Assembly (NCBI RefSeq): GCF_042676025.1
Contig: NZ_JBHTJP010000032.1
Location: 1,240,001-1,304,000, forward strand
Source: Salinimicrobium gaetbulicola
GTDB lineage: Bacteria; Bacteroidota; Bacteroidia; Flavobacteriales; Flavobacteriaceae
Reading direction: 5' to 3'
Length of the DNA stretch: 64,000 nt
This document shows, piece after piece, positions 8,356-16,722 of the stretch; the first letter of the stretch is position 1; each line of letters starts with the position of its first letter. The position numbers and the translations under genes were made by a program. The notes beneath the pieces were generated by a model. The model was not told where the DNA came from. It saw only the letters and a program-made list of their open reading frames with translations, and did no database searches.

Positions 8356-8703
8356 TTAGGAAAAAATCACATGTCTTTTTCCTTTACTGTTGTTATACTG
8401 AATCATCAATTCTTGTGATCTTCTAAGATGTCTTTTCGGGAGATATTTAGCAGAAACATTACCACCTATCGCTTTTATATAAATGTCTGCTCCAAACAGA
8501 TGTTCATCAATTTTAATATTCCGAATAAACCTGAATGAAATAATATTTCGATCCTTACCTATGAAATACCAGTTCCGTTTTTCCACAGTTATAGTTTCAT
8601 CGTTGAAATTCAAACGTAGTACCCAGGGATTTATAATGTGAGCAATCTTTCCATTGAAAAGTAAGGCAAGAAATGAGGATCTGGTTTTAAAGTTCATAAT
8701 CAA
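8356..8703 (-). CDS. Small protein with bacterial PH-like domain, 115 aa
   Basis: The central part resembles bacterial PH-like (bPH) folds: an alternating beta pattern, LFGADIYIKAIGG, then a terminal helix (LPKRHLRRSQELMIQY). Such domains bind lipids or protein partners in cell-envelope or stress systems (family knowledge). The start is M1 or M3 of MIMNFK. It begins 3 bp after the stop of the HsdR remnant, so it was probably co-transcribed with the former restriction gene. Domain call is by pattern only. Confidence 0.5.
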   Translation of the reverse strand: MIMNFKTRSSFLALLFNGKIAHIINPWVLRLNFNDETITVEKRNWYFIGKDRNIISFRFIRNIKIDEHLFGADIYIKAIGGNVSAKYLPKRHLRRSQELMIQYNNSKGKRHVIFS

Positions 8704-8706
8704 GAA

Positions 8707-9276
8707 TTATAGTTGATTTCTATTTCCGCCCATACTCACCATCCTCTTCATCGTATCAAAAAAGGCCTGGTAAAAAGCTTCATCCTTGGCATATAGCCTG
8801 TAAAGATCAAGCTCATTTTTGCGTTGCTTACGCATCACTTCATCAATGATCTTCTCCAGTGCCAGATCACTGTTCTGTTTATCGGTATTATTGGCCACCT
8901 TCGATTCAAAATCCTGGTGTGCCTGGATATGTTTGCTTAGTTGAATGAACTTCATTTTTTGTTCATCGGGAGTTGCTTCCCATCCCTGGAACCATCTTTC
9001 ATTGAAATTTTTAATGATATTTTCCAAAATATCTTCTTCTTTCTCGCCATGTGCTCCTCGAGGATTCGGATTCTGTGGATCCAAACCTGTCTCAGATGCA
9101 TCCAGACCAATTGAGTCATTCAATTTTGTACGCTCCAGGCCGTAGGTTGAAAGATCTACAGACTCTAATAATTCATTCAGGTTATGATCCTGCTCTTTGA
9201 TCTTTTCAATGGTGATACCGGAAAGGGTTTCCTGGATAGCGGCTTCTAAGGCTTGTTCGTTGGTTTGGCTAGGCAT
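8707..9276 (-). pseudogene. HsdR remnant: type I restriction subunit with the catalytic core deleted in frame
   Basis: 189 aa, against roughly 1000 aa for HsdR. The start TNEQALEAAIQETLSG is like HsdR N-termini. From about residue 40 the sequence jumps to what I recognise as the HsdR C-terminus: YGLERTKLN, LDPQNPNPRGAHG, NERWFQGWEATPDEQ, ending in RKQRKNELDLYRLYAKDEAF. The PD-(D/E)XK nuclease and both helicase domains are absent. The junction keeps the frame, so a short protein could still be made. Neighbours are the DUF262 pair upstream and the PH-like gene downstream. Together with the HsdS scrap at 14405 it marks a decayed type I R-M locus. Family match is from memory of conserved HsdR sequence. 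Confidence 0.75.
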
Positions 9277-9324
9277 TATGGTTAATTTATATATTTCCCA
9301 ATACTTTCTATGATCTCTTATAAT

Positions 9325-11292
9325 TTAAGCTCCAAAAGATTTAATTAAATCTCCACCTTTTTCTGTAAGATGGTGGGCATTAGTGTCTCTTTTATAATGT
9401 TCTTGTATTACCTTTATCATTTCATCTCTATGTACTCTGATTGAGGTGACATCCCATTCTCCATCTTTCTGAAAAATGAAATATGACTTCAATGTGTCAT
9501 AAGTATTTTTCTTTTCCTTAAACATCGATCTCTTTACTCCAACCGGTTTTGCACCATACTCAGAGTTTTGCGAAACACTTAACAACACTAGGTTTCCAAA
9601 AGAATGTAAATGGTCATCATCAATTTTTGCGTTTTTTTGAGGGTAGATGTGCTCAATAGAATTTCGTGAAACGATACGATAATTATTAAATTCCTCGGTT
9701 TTATTATCTTCTCTCCAATTTTTCCAAAGGAGATATTCTAATTTTTGGAACCAGTAATGTTTAAACTTTGTACCGTTACTTTTATTCAAATATTCTTCAA
9801 ATTTTAATTCAAAGTTCAAATCCAATTCAAGCATTTTATATGTAGCATCTTTATCATTCATAGATGAGCAAAGCGACAATTGATTATCTATTTTTTCTAA
9901 ACCTTTTAAAATGCTTTCATCAGTAGCAGACTTATCTTGATTCTTCTTATACAGAAAATATAAAAAGGGTGTTAGCCAAAACTGTCTGAGATAGTCTCCT
10001 GTAAAGTACAAAACACTCTGCAGCATCAAGATGGCCGATTTTTCATAAGGAGTTCTTGAGTAATAGTTTTCGGAGTTCTTATTAATATTTAGCAACTCTA
10101 AACTCTCAATTTTGGTATTATTATCTGAAACCCATTTTACTATGTATTTATCAAAAAGGTTTCTAATGGTCCACAACCTTTCTATAAATCGCTTAATCTC
10201 TGCCTGATCCTTCAAGTTGGAAAATATCTCTATAAGACGATTGACATGAAATGTCCCCTCAAAATCTGGTTTATCTTCTAATTTTAAATGAATGCGATAT
10301 GTATGAAGTAGGAGCTGTCCGAAATTAATTATTGACCGACAATAAATTACTTCTGAATCCCTTTTTTCGTCCTGATCTCTTAAACCTGAATCTTTATAGG
10401 GTTCTAAATTCTCCACGTCAATATCGTCAATGGTGAAATTCTCATTTCCGAAATTTCCACTATCCATATCTTCGTATATAAAAATGCTCTTGTTGAAATT
10501 AATTTGCTTTGAAAGATCAATTTTAGCCCAAGAACTTTTAGGAAATGAAATACGAGCATTTCTCTCAAAAAAATTTGACATATCCTCGCAAGATTCCCAT
10601 ATTTTACCATATAACACTTTTTCGTCAATATGGTTTAGCAAATTGGATTTAACAATATCTGTTTGCTCCAATTGTACCCCGGCACTGTTGATAGTGGAAA
10701 AAAGTTTATTCAAATCCTGTTTTTTAGGAGTGGTATTTTTAATCAGACGTACCCGACTATTTATATAATTCCCAAAATCCTTCAATTCTATCTCTGGCAC
10801 TTCTTCATCTATAATGCTTTGAATGGTAGTTAATGCTCTGGCAATATTCTGTAAATAAGGGTGCTCTTGTGTATTATAAATTGCCTCTTCAGCAGTTTCT
10901 TTATTTTTAATTAAGGCATATAAATAGTTAGCGACCTCCGTTCTTATTTCAAAACTCATTTTCAATTTTCCATCAGGAGTCTTTAGTATCTTTTCTATTT
11001 CAGAACCTGATTGTTTGGTCCAAAATACAAAAGCTATAAGCCACATTGTAGTAAAGCGCTGCTGACCGTCTATCAATTCTGCCTCAAAGGAGTTTTCTCT
11101 TGTTAAAATAGTTCCTATGTAATAATTACTGTTTTTATCTTTTTGAAATGCCTTATAAAAATCACTCAGTAACTTTTTTACTTCTTGATCACCCCATACA
11201 TAAGGGCGCTGATAGGAAGGAATAACGAACTTAATATTTTCAATTTGCTTCAAATTGATTAAATCTGTTCCAAATAGTCTATTCTTAATCAT
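9325..11292 (-). CDS. DUF262 + DUF1524 protein (GmrSD-like), 655 aa
   Basis: The N-terminus has the DUF262 ParB/sulfiredoxin-like motif set: YQRPYVWGDQEV near residue 27, then YYIGTILT and ELIDGQQRFTTMWL near 75. The C-terminus has a DUF1524 HNH-type motif, RNSIEHIYPQKN, near residue 555, followed by FGNLVLLS. DUF262/DUF1524 proteins include GmrSD and SspE, NTP-dependent nucleases that attack modified phage DNA (family knowledge). Both the NTP-handling and nuclease motifs look intact. Its start overlaps the end of a second DUF262 gene by 8 bp, so the two are translationally coupled. Confidence 0.85.
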   Translation of the reverse strand: MIKNRLFGTDLINLKQIENIKFVIPSYQRPYVWGDQEVKKLLSDFYKAFQKDKNSNYYIGTILTRENSFEAELIDGQQRFTTMWLIAFVFWTKQSGSEIEKILKTPDGKLKMSFEIRTEVANYLYALIKNKETAEEAIYNTQEHPYLQNIARALTTIQSIIDEEVPEIELKDFGNYINSRVRLIKNTTPKKQDLNKLFSTINSAGVQLEQTDIVKSNLLNHIDEKVLYGKIWESCEDMSNFFERNARISFPKSSWAKIDLSKQINFNKSIFIYEDMDSGNFGNENFTIDDIDVENLEPYKDSGLRDQDEKRDSEVIYCRSIINFGQLLLHTYRIHLKLEDKPDFEGTFHVNRLIEIFSNLKDQAEIKRFIERLWTIRNLFDKYIVKWVSDNNTKIESLELLNINKNSENYYSRTPYEKSAILMLQSVLYFTGDYLRQFWLTPFLYFLYKKNQDKSATDESILKGLEKIDNQLSLCSSMNDKDATYKMLELDLNFELKFEEYLNKSNGTKFKHYWFQKLEYLLWKNWREDNKTEEFNNYRIVSRNSIEHIYPQKNAKIDDDHLHSFGNLVLLSVSQNSEYGAKPVGVKRSMFKEKKNTYDTLKSYFIFQKDGEWDVTSIRVHRDEMIKVIQEHYKRDTNAHHLTEKGGDLIKSFGA

Positions 11293-12742
11293 CCTGTAAA
11301 TTTATTTTGTTCGAAACAGCAATGGTTAAATCTTGATCAAACTGCTTTGGATTACTAGTGTAATGCTGTATTTCATTTATATGATCTCCTCCAAAAAAAT
11401 CGATTAAGGTTTGAATGTGCCTATCTTTGGATTGGTTTTTTTCGGTATTATCTGTGTTAAAAGAATAGGTAAACCTTTTGAGGTAATCATGCAGTTGCTC
11501 CACAGTAAACACTTCAAGGATATTGTCTATGAGTTGATTATCATAGACAAGTTTAAAGACACTATCTTCTCTCACATTTCTGCTTACAGAAACCCGTAAA
11601 GAATATATTAAACGATATAGCCATAAAGCTGATTCTGTTATCCTGTGGAAACCGAAACGACTTACATAAGTTATTATAGATATTTCTAAAAGTTCCTTTA
11701 GAAATATGGTTCCCGAATGGCCGTGCATCAATTTTTCCACGAATTCATAGAATGAGTCTGGTACTCTATGGTCTCGCTTTTCATAATTGAAGAGCAAATC
11801 AAATAAATTTATGTATTCATTAATGTAATCCATTGAGTTGTTACCGTCCCAAAGGGGCTGCTTCAACTGTTTATAATGGCTTTCATACATTTGAAGTTGC
11901 CTTCCATTTTCAAACTTCACTGCACTGTAATGGTATGATATATCTTCACCAGTTTTAAGTGTTCTTTCCGTAAATTCATCTAGTAGTTCACTTTTGATAC
12001 CTCTGGTGTCTCTATAAAAAGGAAACCTTCTCCAGTGGCGGTTATCCCAATAGCGTATTTTACTGAGATATTGCATTATATGCTCTACCTTATCGCTTTC
12101 CATTTGCTCCCAGCGCCTCGCCTGATAATTCACTACTTTTTTTGAGTTGATGGCTCGTAAATGATGAGCTTTCACAATATCACTTCCACTTAACCGTATT
12201 CCTCCTGTATTCTGAGTTTCAAAAAACGTATAGGCTAAGTCCTCGGTTGGAGTTATTACAAGGGTAATATTGATTTGAGAAAAATCTAGATTTTCAATGA
12301 TGTTGTAATGCTTATACTCATAAATTTCTTTCTGCTTAATTGCATAGAGATAGCTCAAATTCTTTTTGATGTTCTGTACACTGGTAGAAGTTTTATATTC
12401 CAATCCTGTTTGAAATTCAGGAGATTGCAATTTACCCAACATCAACATGGTGGTAATTCTTTGTTGACCGTCAATAATATTTAATTTATCATCGTCTTGA
12501 TGCAAAATGATACTACCGAGATAGAACATGGGCTTGTCAGTCTCATCCCTTTGTTGATAATCACTAAGGTCGTTTAAGAGACGGTTGATTTGTTTCTCAG
12601 TCCAAACATATGGCCTTTGATATTCTGGAATGTTTAACTTACCCTTTATATCTGAATTTAGAATCCTTACACCTTTCAAATGAGCGTCTAACAAATGCTG
12701 AAATGTGCAACTAATCACTTGTACTTCATTATTCCGTTTCAT
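11285..12742 (-). CDS. DUF262 protein without recognisable DUF1524 domain, 485 aa
   Basis: It carries the DUF262 motifs YQRPYVWTEKQINRLLND near residue 40 and LNIIDGQQRITTMLML near 80. The remaining ~350 residues are mostly helical and lack the HxxP nuclease motif of its partner. It overlaps the DUF262-DUF1524 gene by 8 bp. Two-gene arrangements with one GmrS-like and one nuclease-bearing member are known for type IV-like restriction (family knowledge); here both members have DUF262, so the pair may sense and cut as a heteromer (inference). Confidence 0.8.
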   Translation of the reverse strand: MKRNNEVQVISCTFQHLLDAHLKGVRILNSDIKGKLNIPEYQRPYVWTEKQINRLLNDLSDYQQRDETDKPMFYLGSIILHQDDDKLNIIDGQQRITTMLMLGKLQSPEFQTGLEYKTSTSVQNIKKNLSYLYAIKQKEIYEYKHYNIIENLDFSQINITLVITPTEDLAYTFFETQNTGGIRLSGSDIVKAHHLRAINSKKVVNYQARRWEQMESDKVEHIMQYLSKIRYWDNRHWRRFPFYRDTRGIKSELLDEFTERTLKTGEDISYHYSAVKFENGRQLQMYESHYKQLKQPLWDGNNSMDYINEYINLFDLLFNYEKRDHRVPDSFYEFVEKLMHGHSGTIFLKELLEISIITYVSRFGFHRITESALWLYRLIYSLRVSVSRNVREDSVFKLVYDNQLIDNILEVFTVEQLHDYLKRFTYSFNTDNTEKNQSKDRHIQTLIDFFGGDHINEIQHYTSNPKQFDQDLTIAVSNKINLQDD

Positions 12743-12806
12743 ACAATACTAGCTTCTGTTTATCATAACCTTCGAATTTTTCTTCCTTAAAATATTTGTT
12801 ATTGCT

Positions 12807-13724
12807 CTATTTCAAGCTTCCCTGCTTCTCGAACTTCTCCAGCGCCTTCTTTAAGACTACCTCCTCTAGCTCTTTAATAGAGTTCCATTCATCAGAATAA
12901 ATTGTGTTTAAATAGGCGTTGCAATAGCAATCAATAAAAATTTTCTGCTCCTTTATTTTATTCTCAGTGGCATATTCCCAACCATTAATAAAAGCTTTGG
13001 CTTTATCTCTTGCGAATTCAAGACTTTCTTCGTCATCATAAATACCTGCCCTTCCTTTCACATTAATCAGTTCACTGGCGTATTTTTCTCCATATAGCTC
13101 AGCGTACTCTTCACTTTTACCTTTAATTAAAGATTCCTCATATGCAAATGCATAATCTTCGCAGTAGATTTCCTGGTATTCATCTCCATACATTAGATCA
13201 GCATATTTTCGAGCGTAGATTTCTGATTTTCCACCGTCTATTTGCTGTTTATAAATTTTGGAGTAATTAGCTGCGAGGTTTTCAATAGGTCGCCTCGCAT
13301 AATCATCGTTGATTACACGATCGATTAGGAATTCTGTGTAGATTTCATCCCCTTTTTGTGTTTTGCAAAAAACCTGCAAATCTTTAAGAGCTTGGTCTTT
13401 ATTTGTAGCTGCAACTTTTTCGTAACACTTAAATAGCACTCCGTTATCATCCATCATTATCTTAAGATCTGCCCGTGTCATACTCCACGTTTTGCCAAAT
13501 CCTTCTTCTCTGCATTTGATATAATGGTTAATGAAGTCTCGGGGCACCTCCAATAAGGTATGAGGAGTATCATCTTTTTCTATGTCATTGCTATATTCTA
13601 AATCCCTAAGAAAATCTTCTAAAAAAGTTTCAAATACCTGCTCATATTCCCTGTTGCCATTGAACTTGTGCACAACCTCTTTATAGGCTTCTGCACCAAT
13701 ATATTCCTTGATATGCGGTTTCAT
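12807..13724 (-). CDS. Hypothetical protein with Tyr/Ala-rich repeats, 305 aa
   Basis: No family recognised. The middle (~residues 140-235) holds a degenerate repeat: GGKSEIYARKYADLM, then KGKSEEYAELYGEKYASELI, with similar Tyr-Ala helical units between them (EYQEIYCEDYAFAYEESL). This pattern predicts regularly spaced amphipathic helices, perhaps a protein-binding scaffold. Acidic overall, soluble, no catalytic motif seen. It sits 8 bp after the PD-(D/E)XK-like gene and 64 bp before the DUF262 pair in the same direction, so it may be an accessory part of one of them (inference). Confidence 0.6.
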   Translation of the reverse strand: MKPHIKEYIGAEAYKEVVHKFNGNREYEQVFETFLEDFLRDLEYSNDIEKDDTPHTLLEVPRDFINHYIKCREEGFGKTWSMTRADLKIMMDDNGVLFKCYEKVAATNKDQALKDLQVFCKTQKGDEIYTEFLIDRVINDDYARRPIENLAANYSKIYKQQIDGGKSEIYARKYADLMYGDEYQEIYCEDYAFAYEESLIKGKSEEYAELYGEKYASELINVKGRAGIYDDEESLEFARDKAKAFINGWEYATENKIKEQKIFIDCYCNAYLNTIYSDEWNSIKELEEVVLKKALEKFEKQGSLK

Positions 13725-13732
13725 GTCTTATT

Positions 13733-14401
13733 TTAAATTTTTAGGAGCTTGATCAGCATTGGTCTGTCTGCCTCCCGATTTCGTAATAGCTTTTTATTTC
13801 TTTTATGGTCAAACCGGCTGTAATCAATTTCCAACAGTTTCAAACCATTGGCCGGGATTTGAATTCTTCTGCGCTCGTCGTATCTTCTTCGTTGTTCTCC
13901 CCTGGAAATTCCTGAAGCGGTAGATTTCTTATCCCAAAAAGCAACGGTCTCAGTATGCTGTTTTTCCCGGTATTCTATTACCAGTTTTAAACCCGGATAA
14001 TATGCATCTACCGGTAATTTTGTGCCGGTGTCTCCTCTAAGAAAATCAAAACGGTGTTGCCGCAGACTTTTTTCCTTTAAGATCTCGTCACAGAGATCCA
14101 GAATATAAGCCTCATCGCTTTTTGCCCTTTTTGAGATATTAGAGATGGATCTTGTTCTGCCGGCTGATTTTGTTGTTTTTTGATTGACTGAAGCCCTGTC
14201 ATTTCCTAATATGTCGGCAACCCTTCTGAAATCATCTACAGTATAGCCACCTCCAATTCCAAAATCTGAAGCATAAAAACCAAGCTTTCTGATTTTATTC
14301 CTGATGCCTTTTTGCTCCGAAGCACCGGCAACCAGTTTTTGTTTAATTAGCTGCTCGATCTGCCTGGCTTCTTCTTTGGTAAATTGGGATTTGCCTTTCA
14401 T
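13733..14401 (-). CDS. Small PD-(D/E)XK nuclease-like protein, 222 aa
   Basis: The N-terminal ~70 residues form a conserved-looking helical domain (FTKEEARQIEQLIKQKL, GFYASDFGIGGGYTVDDF). The C-terminal part matches the short Vsr/DUF559-like nuclease pattern: FDFLRGD, then LPVDAYYPGLKLVIEYRE, then RRYDERRRIQIPANGLKLLEIDY. The usual E-x-K is E-Y-R here, so activity is uncertain. It begins a few bp past the HsdS scrap, the position where small unknown genes often follow hsdS in Bacteroidota R-M operons (from memory). A restriction-linked role is inference. Confidence 0.65.
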   Translation of the reverse strand: MKGKSQFTKEEARQIEQLIKQKLVAGASEQKGIRNKIRKLGFYASDFGIGGGYTVDDFRRVADILGNDRASVNQKTTKSAGRTRSISNISKRAKSDEAYILDLCDEILKEKSLRQHRFDFLRGDTGTKLPVDAYYPGLKLVIEYREKQHTETVAFWDKKSTASGISRGEQRRRYDERRRIQIPANGLKLLEIDYSRFDHKRNKKLLRNREADRPMLIKLLKI

Positions 14402-14404
14402 TGC

Positions 14405-14498
14405 TTAGTCTTTTGTAACCTTTATCTTCCCTGTCACCGCCGCGTCTATTAAACTGCTCTAATATTCCCAATTGCTGTATAACGATCTTAATCTTTTC
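14405..14498 (-). pseudogene. HsdS relic: C-terminal tail of a type I specificity subunit
   Basis: Two - strand frames hold adjoining pieces of an HsdS C-terminus: EKIKIVIQQLGILEQ (14498-14454) and SSLIDAAVTGKIKVTKD followed by TAA (14458-14405). The phrase SLIxAAVTGKI is typical of HsdS ends. A small frame-shifting deletion separates the two pieces, and everything upstream is gone, replaced by the GIY-YIG/DUF2075 gene 31 bp away. No start codon or full target-recognition domain remains, so this is DNA debris and not a gene. Confidence 0.7.
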
Positions 14499-14529
14499 AT
14501 TTTTAACTTAATAAAACTCCTTCAATCTG

Positions 14530-16722
14530 TCATTGAAGAACCTCTTCAAAAACACCAATGACTCGAAAAGAGTATAAATCATCCTCTTCAATTTCTATAT
14601 CTTCATATTTGTTATTAAAAGAGAGTGGTTTCAATGTTATAGAGGAATGACTCCAGTCTCCATTTTCCACAATTTTTTTACTGTGATATTCTTTAACTGT
14701 ATAGCCCGATCCAAAATCGGGATCCTGAATGTTGGTATGCTCAACCAGGACAATTTTTCCATTTCTGGTTCCGCCGGGATCTTTCCTGAACAAACAAATC
14801 GATCCGTTTGGAATTATCTTGTTCATTGATTCCCCATTGACATAACAGGCAAAAAGGTCTTTTGAAGGTCGAAATCTTGTAGGAAGCTCAACCCAATCTA
14901 GATCTTTTACATTTTGTTCCTCACTGAAGTCTCCGGCAGCAGCTCTAAGATCATAAAGAGGTACACTATTCACGAAGGGAATAACCTCTTCATGAGGTAA
15001 AAGTTCAAGTTTTTCCTCTTCAGCTTCAAATTGCGGTATGAACTTTTTAAAATATTCTCTCAAGTTTGCATCGCAGACGTAGATGTAAGTTCCCCTTATG
15101 CCCCTCAGCAATACTGTTTTATAAATGTTGAGGATGAAAGCTTTAAGTTCCCCAGGATCTTCTATAGACTGCTTGCCATTTTTATCAAAGTAGTTTTCCT
15201 TTATAATAACAATCTCATCCTTTTCCTTATTGTAAGTGATTTCATGACCGAAAATTACTCCCGTGTAATTTAAGTCGTAACCCTGGGTGGTATGAATACA
15301 ACCAACCTCATTTACAGAACCCTCTGAGTTTACCCAGTCAATATTTGTGGTATTCCACCTCAATTCAGTTTCTCCAATTTTAATATCGTAGAGTTCTTTT
15401 TTCTTGTTGGAAACCCATTCCCATGAATATCCAGCGACCAGACGGGCCAAACCATGTTCGTTGTTCCTTTTCTTTATTTCCTCTACAAGATTTTCAACCG
15501 AATTGAAAAGAACTACTTCATAATCTTTTGAATTATAAGGGGCTTCTTTAAGACCTGGATGGCAATCCAAAAGATCTTCAACAAATTTCACATAGTTATT
15601 TCCTCCCTTGACCCGGAACTGAGATTGCAGAAAATCAATAGTCGTGTAAGGATCTGACTTGAGTTTCTCAAAACTTTCCTTCTTAGCATCTGAGGGTTTT
15701 ATGGCCTGGTTCTGATCATAAAACAGAACACATTTTTTTGATTGTTTTTGCACCCAATCAAGCTCGCTGCAATTATTCTTATCTAAACCCAGTTTTTCAC
15801 ACACCCGGTCAAAAGCTCCGTAATATGCACCCAGATTTATTCTACGGCGTAGACGATGAGATTCATCAACCAGAACTATATCATAATCTTCTTTAATGAC
15901 TTCAGCCGGACCAATTACCATGTTAGCTGTTAAGCCTTTTATGTTTTTAAAGACCTTCTTTATAGTATTTCTGAAAGAAGACATTGGCACGACCAAAGCC
16001 ATTTTTGGATGGGGGTACTTATATTTTAAGGAAGTAATCTTTTCGAGAAACTCAGCTTCGTCATCTCCAAACTCCTTGAAATTGAAGTCTGTATTATCTG
16101 TGTTAAGAAGTTTGAAGAGAAAAACTGCAAGTATGGTTTTGCCAGTGCCGGCCCCCCCTTCAATGACCACATTTTTGAAATTATCATTTAAGAGGCTGTT
16201 GATGATCTTTAGCAGACCTTGTTGTTGTTCAGGAGTAAGGGTTTTATAGGGGGAATATTTGAATAAATCGGAGTTATTTATATACTCCAGCGAATGCTTG
16301 GTAACTCCTTCGGCACGAAGCTTATCCCATATGGATCTGAAAATTCCCCAGTAGACTTCTTTTTTCTGGTAGTAATTATGATTCGCCAGACCAATATTTC
16401 CGTTAAGTAGCTTGTATTGTCCGTCTCCGGAGATATACTTTATAAGATTGGACTCAACATCTAAAGTTGCAGATTTGTTGAATTTCTCACTGGTGATAAG
16501 ATGAACTGCAGTAAGCTTGCTTTTAGTGTTATTTTTAAGATGACTGTTCATCCGGGAGTATGCATCAGTAGTTTCGCCTACATAAGCTTCCTTGGTCTTG
16601 CCATCACTTAAAATGTAAACTAAAGGCCAAAGATCCTTTGCGAAATGGGATGTCTGGAATTCCTGGAACAGATTTGAGTTAAAATCGAAACTATTGATTT
16701 CAACATCATAATTGGAAATCAT
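14530..16722 (-). CDS. GIY-YIG nuclease / DUF2075 SF1-like ATPase / S24 peptidase-like fusion, 730 aa
   Basis: Three modules in order. Residues ~30-65: GIY-YIG-type nuclease core (LVYILSDGKTKEAYVGET, then a conserved-type R and H). Residues ~165-560: DUF2075 superfamily-1 helicase-like ATPase with Walker A EGGAGTGKT and Walker B IVLVDESHRL. Residues ~600-730: LexA/S24-like fold with VNGESMNKIIPNGSICLF (candidate Ser nucleophile near 628) and RNGKIVLVEH (candidate Lys). The layout suggests a DNA nuclease-translocase with a self-cleavage or damage-signal sensor (inference). The preceding MazG-like gene overlaps it by 4 bp (ATGA), so the two are coupled. Confidence 0.85.
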   Translation of the reverse strand: MISNYDVEINSFDFNSNLFQEFQTSHFAKDLWPLVYILSDGKTKEAYVGETTDAYSRMNSHLKNNTKSKLTAVHLITSEKFNKSATLDVESNLIKYISGDGQYKLLNGNIGLANHNYYQKKEVYWGIFRSIWDKLRAEGVTKHSLEYINNSDLFKYSPYKTLTPEQQQGLLKIINSLLNDNFKNVVIEGGAGTGKTILAVFLFKLLNTDNTDFNFKEFGDDEAEFLEKITSLKYKYPHPKMALVVPMSSFRNTIKKVFKNIKGLTANMVIGPAEVIKEDYDIVLVDESHRLRRRINLGAYYGAFDRVCEKLGLDKNNCSELDWVQKQSKKCVLFYDQNQAIKPSDAKKESFEKLKSDPYTTIDFLQSQFRVKGGNNYVKFVEDLLDCHPGLKEAPYNSKDYEVVLFNSVENLVEEIKKRNNEHGLARLVAGYSWEWVSNKKKELYDIKIGETELRWNTTNIDWVNSEGSVNEVGCIHTTQGYDLNYTGVIFGHEITYNKEKDEIVIIKENYFDKNGKQSIEDPGELKAFILNIYKTVLLRGIRGTYIYVCDANLREYFKKFIPQFEAEEEKLELLPHEEVIPFVNSVPLYDLRAAAGDFSEEQNVKDLDWVELPTRFRPSKDLFACYVNGESMNKIIPNGSICLFRKDPGGTRNGKIVLVEHTNIQDPDFGSGYTVKEYHSKKIVENGDWSHSSITLKPLSFNNKYEDIEIEEDDLYSFRVIGVFEEVLQ

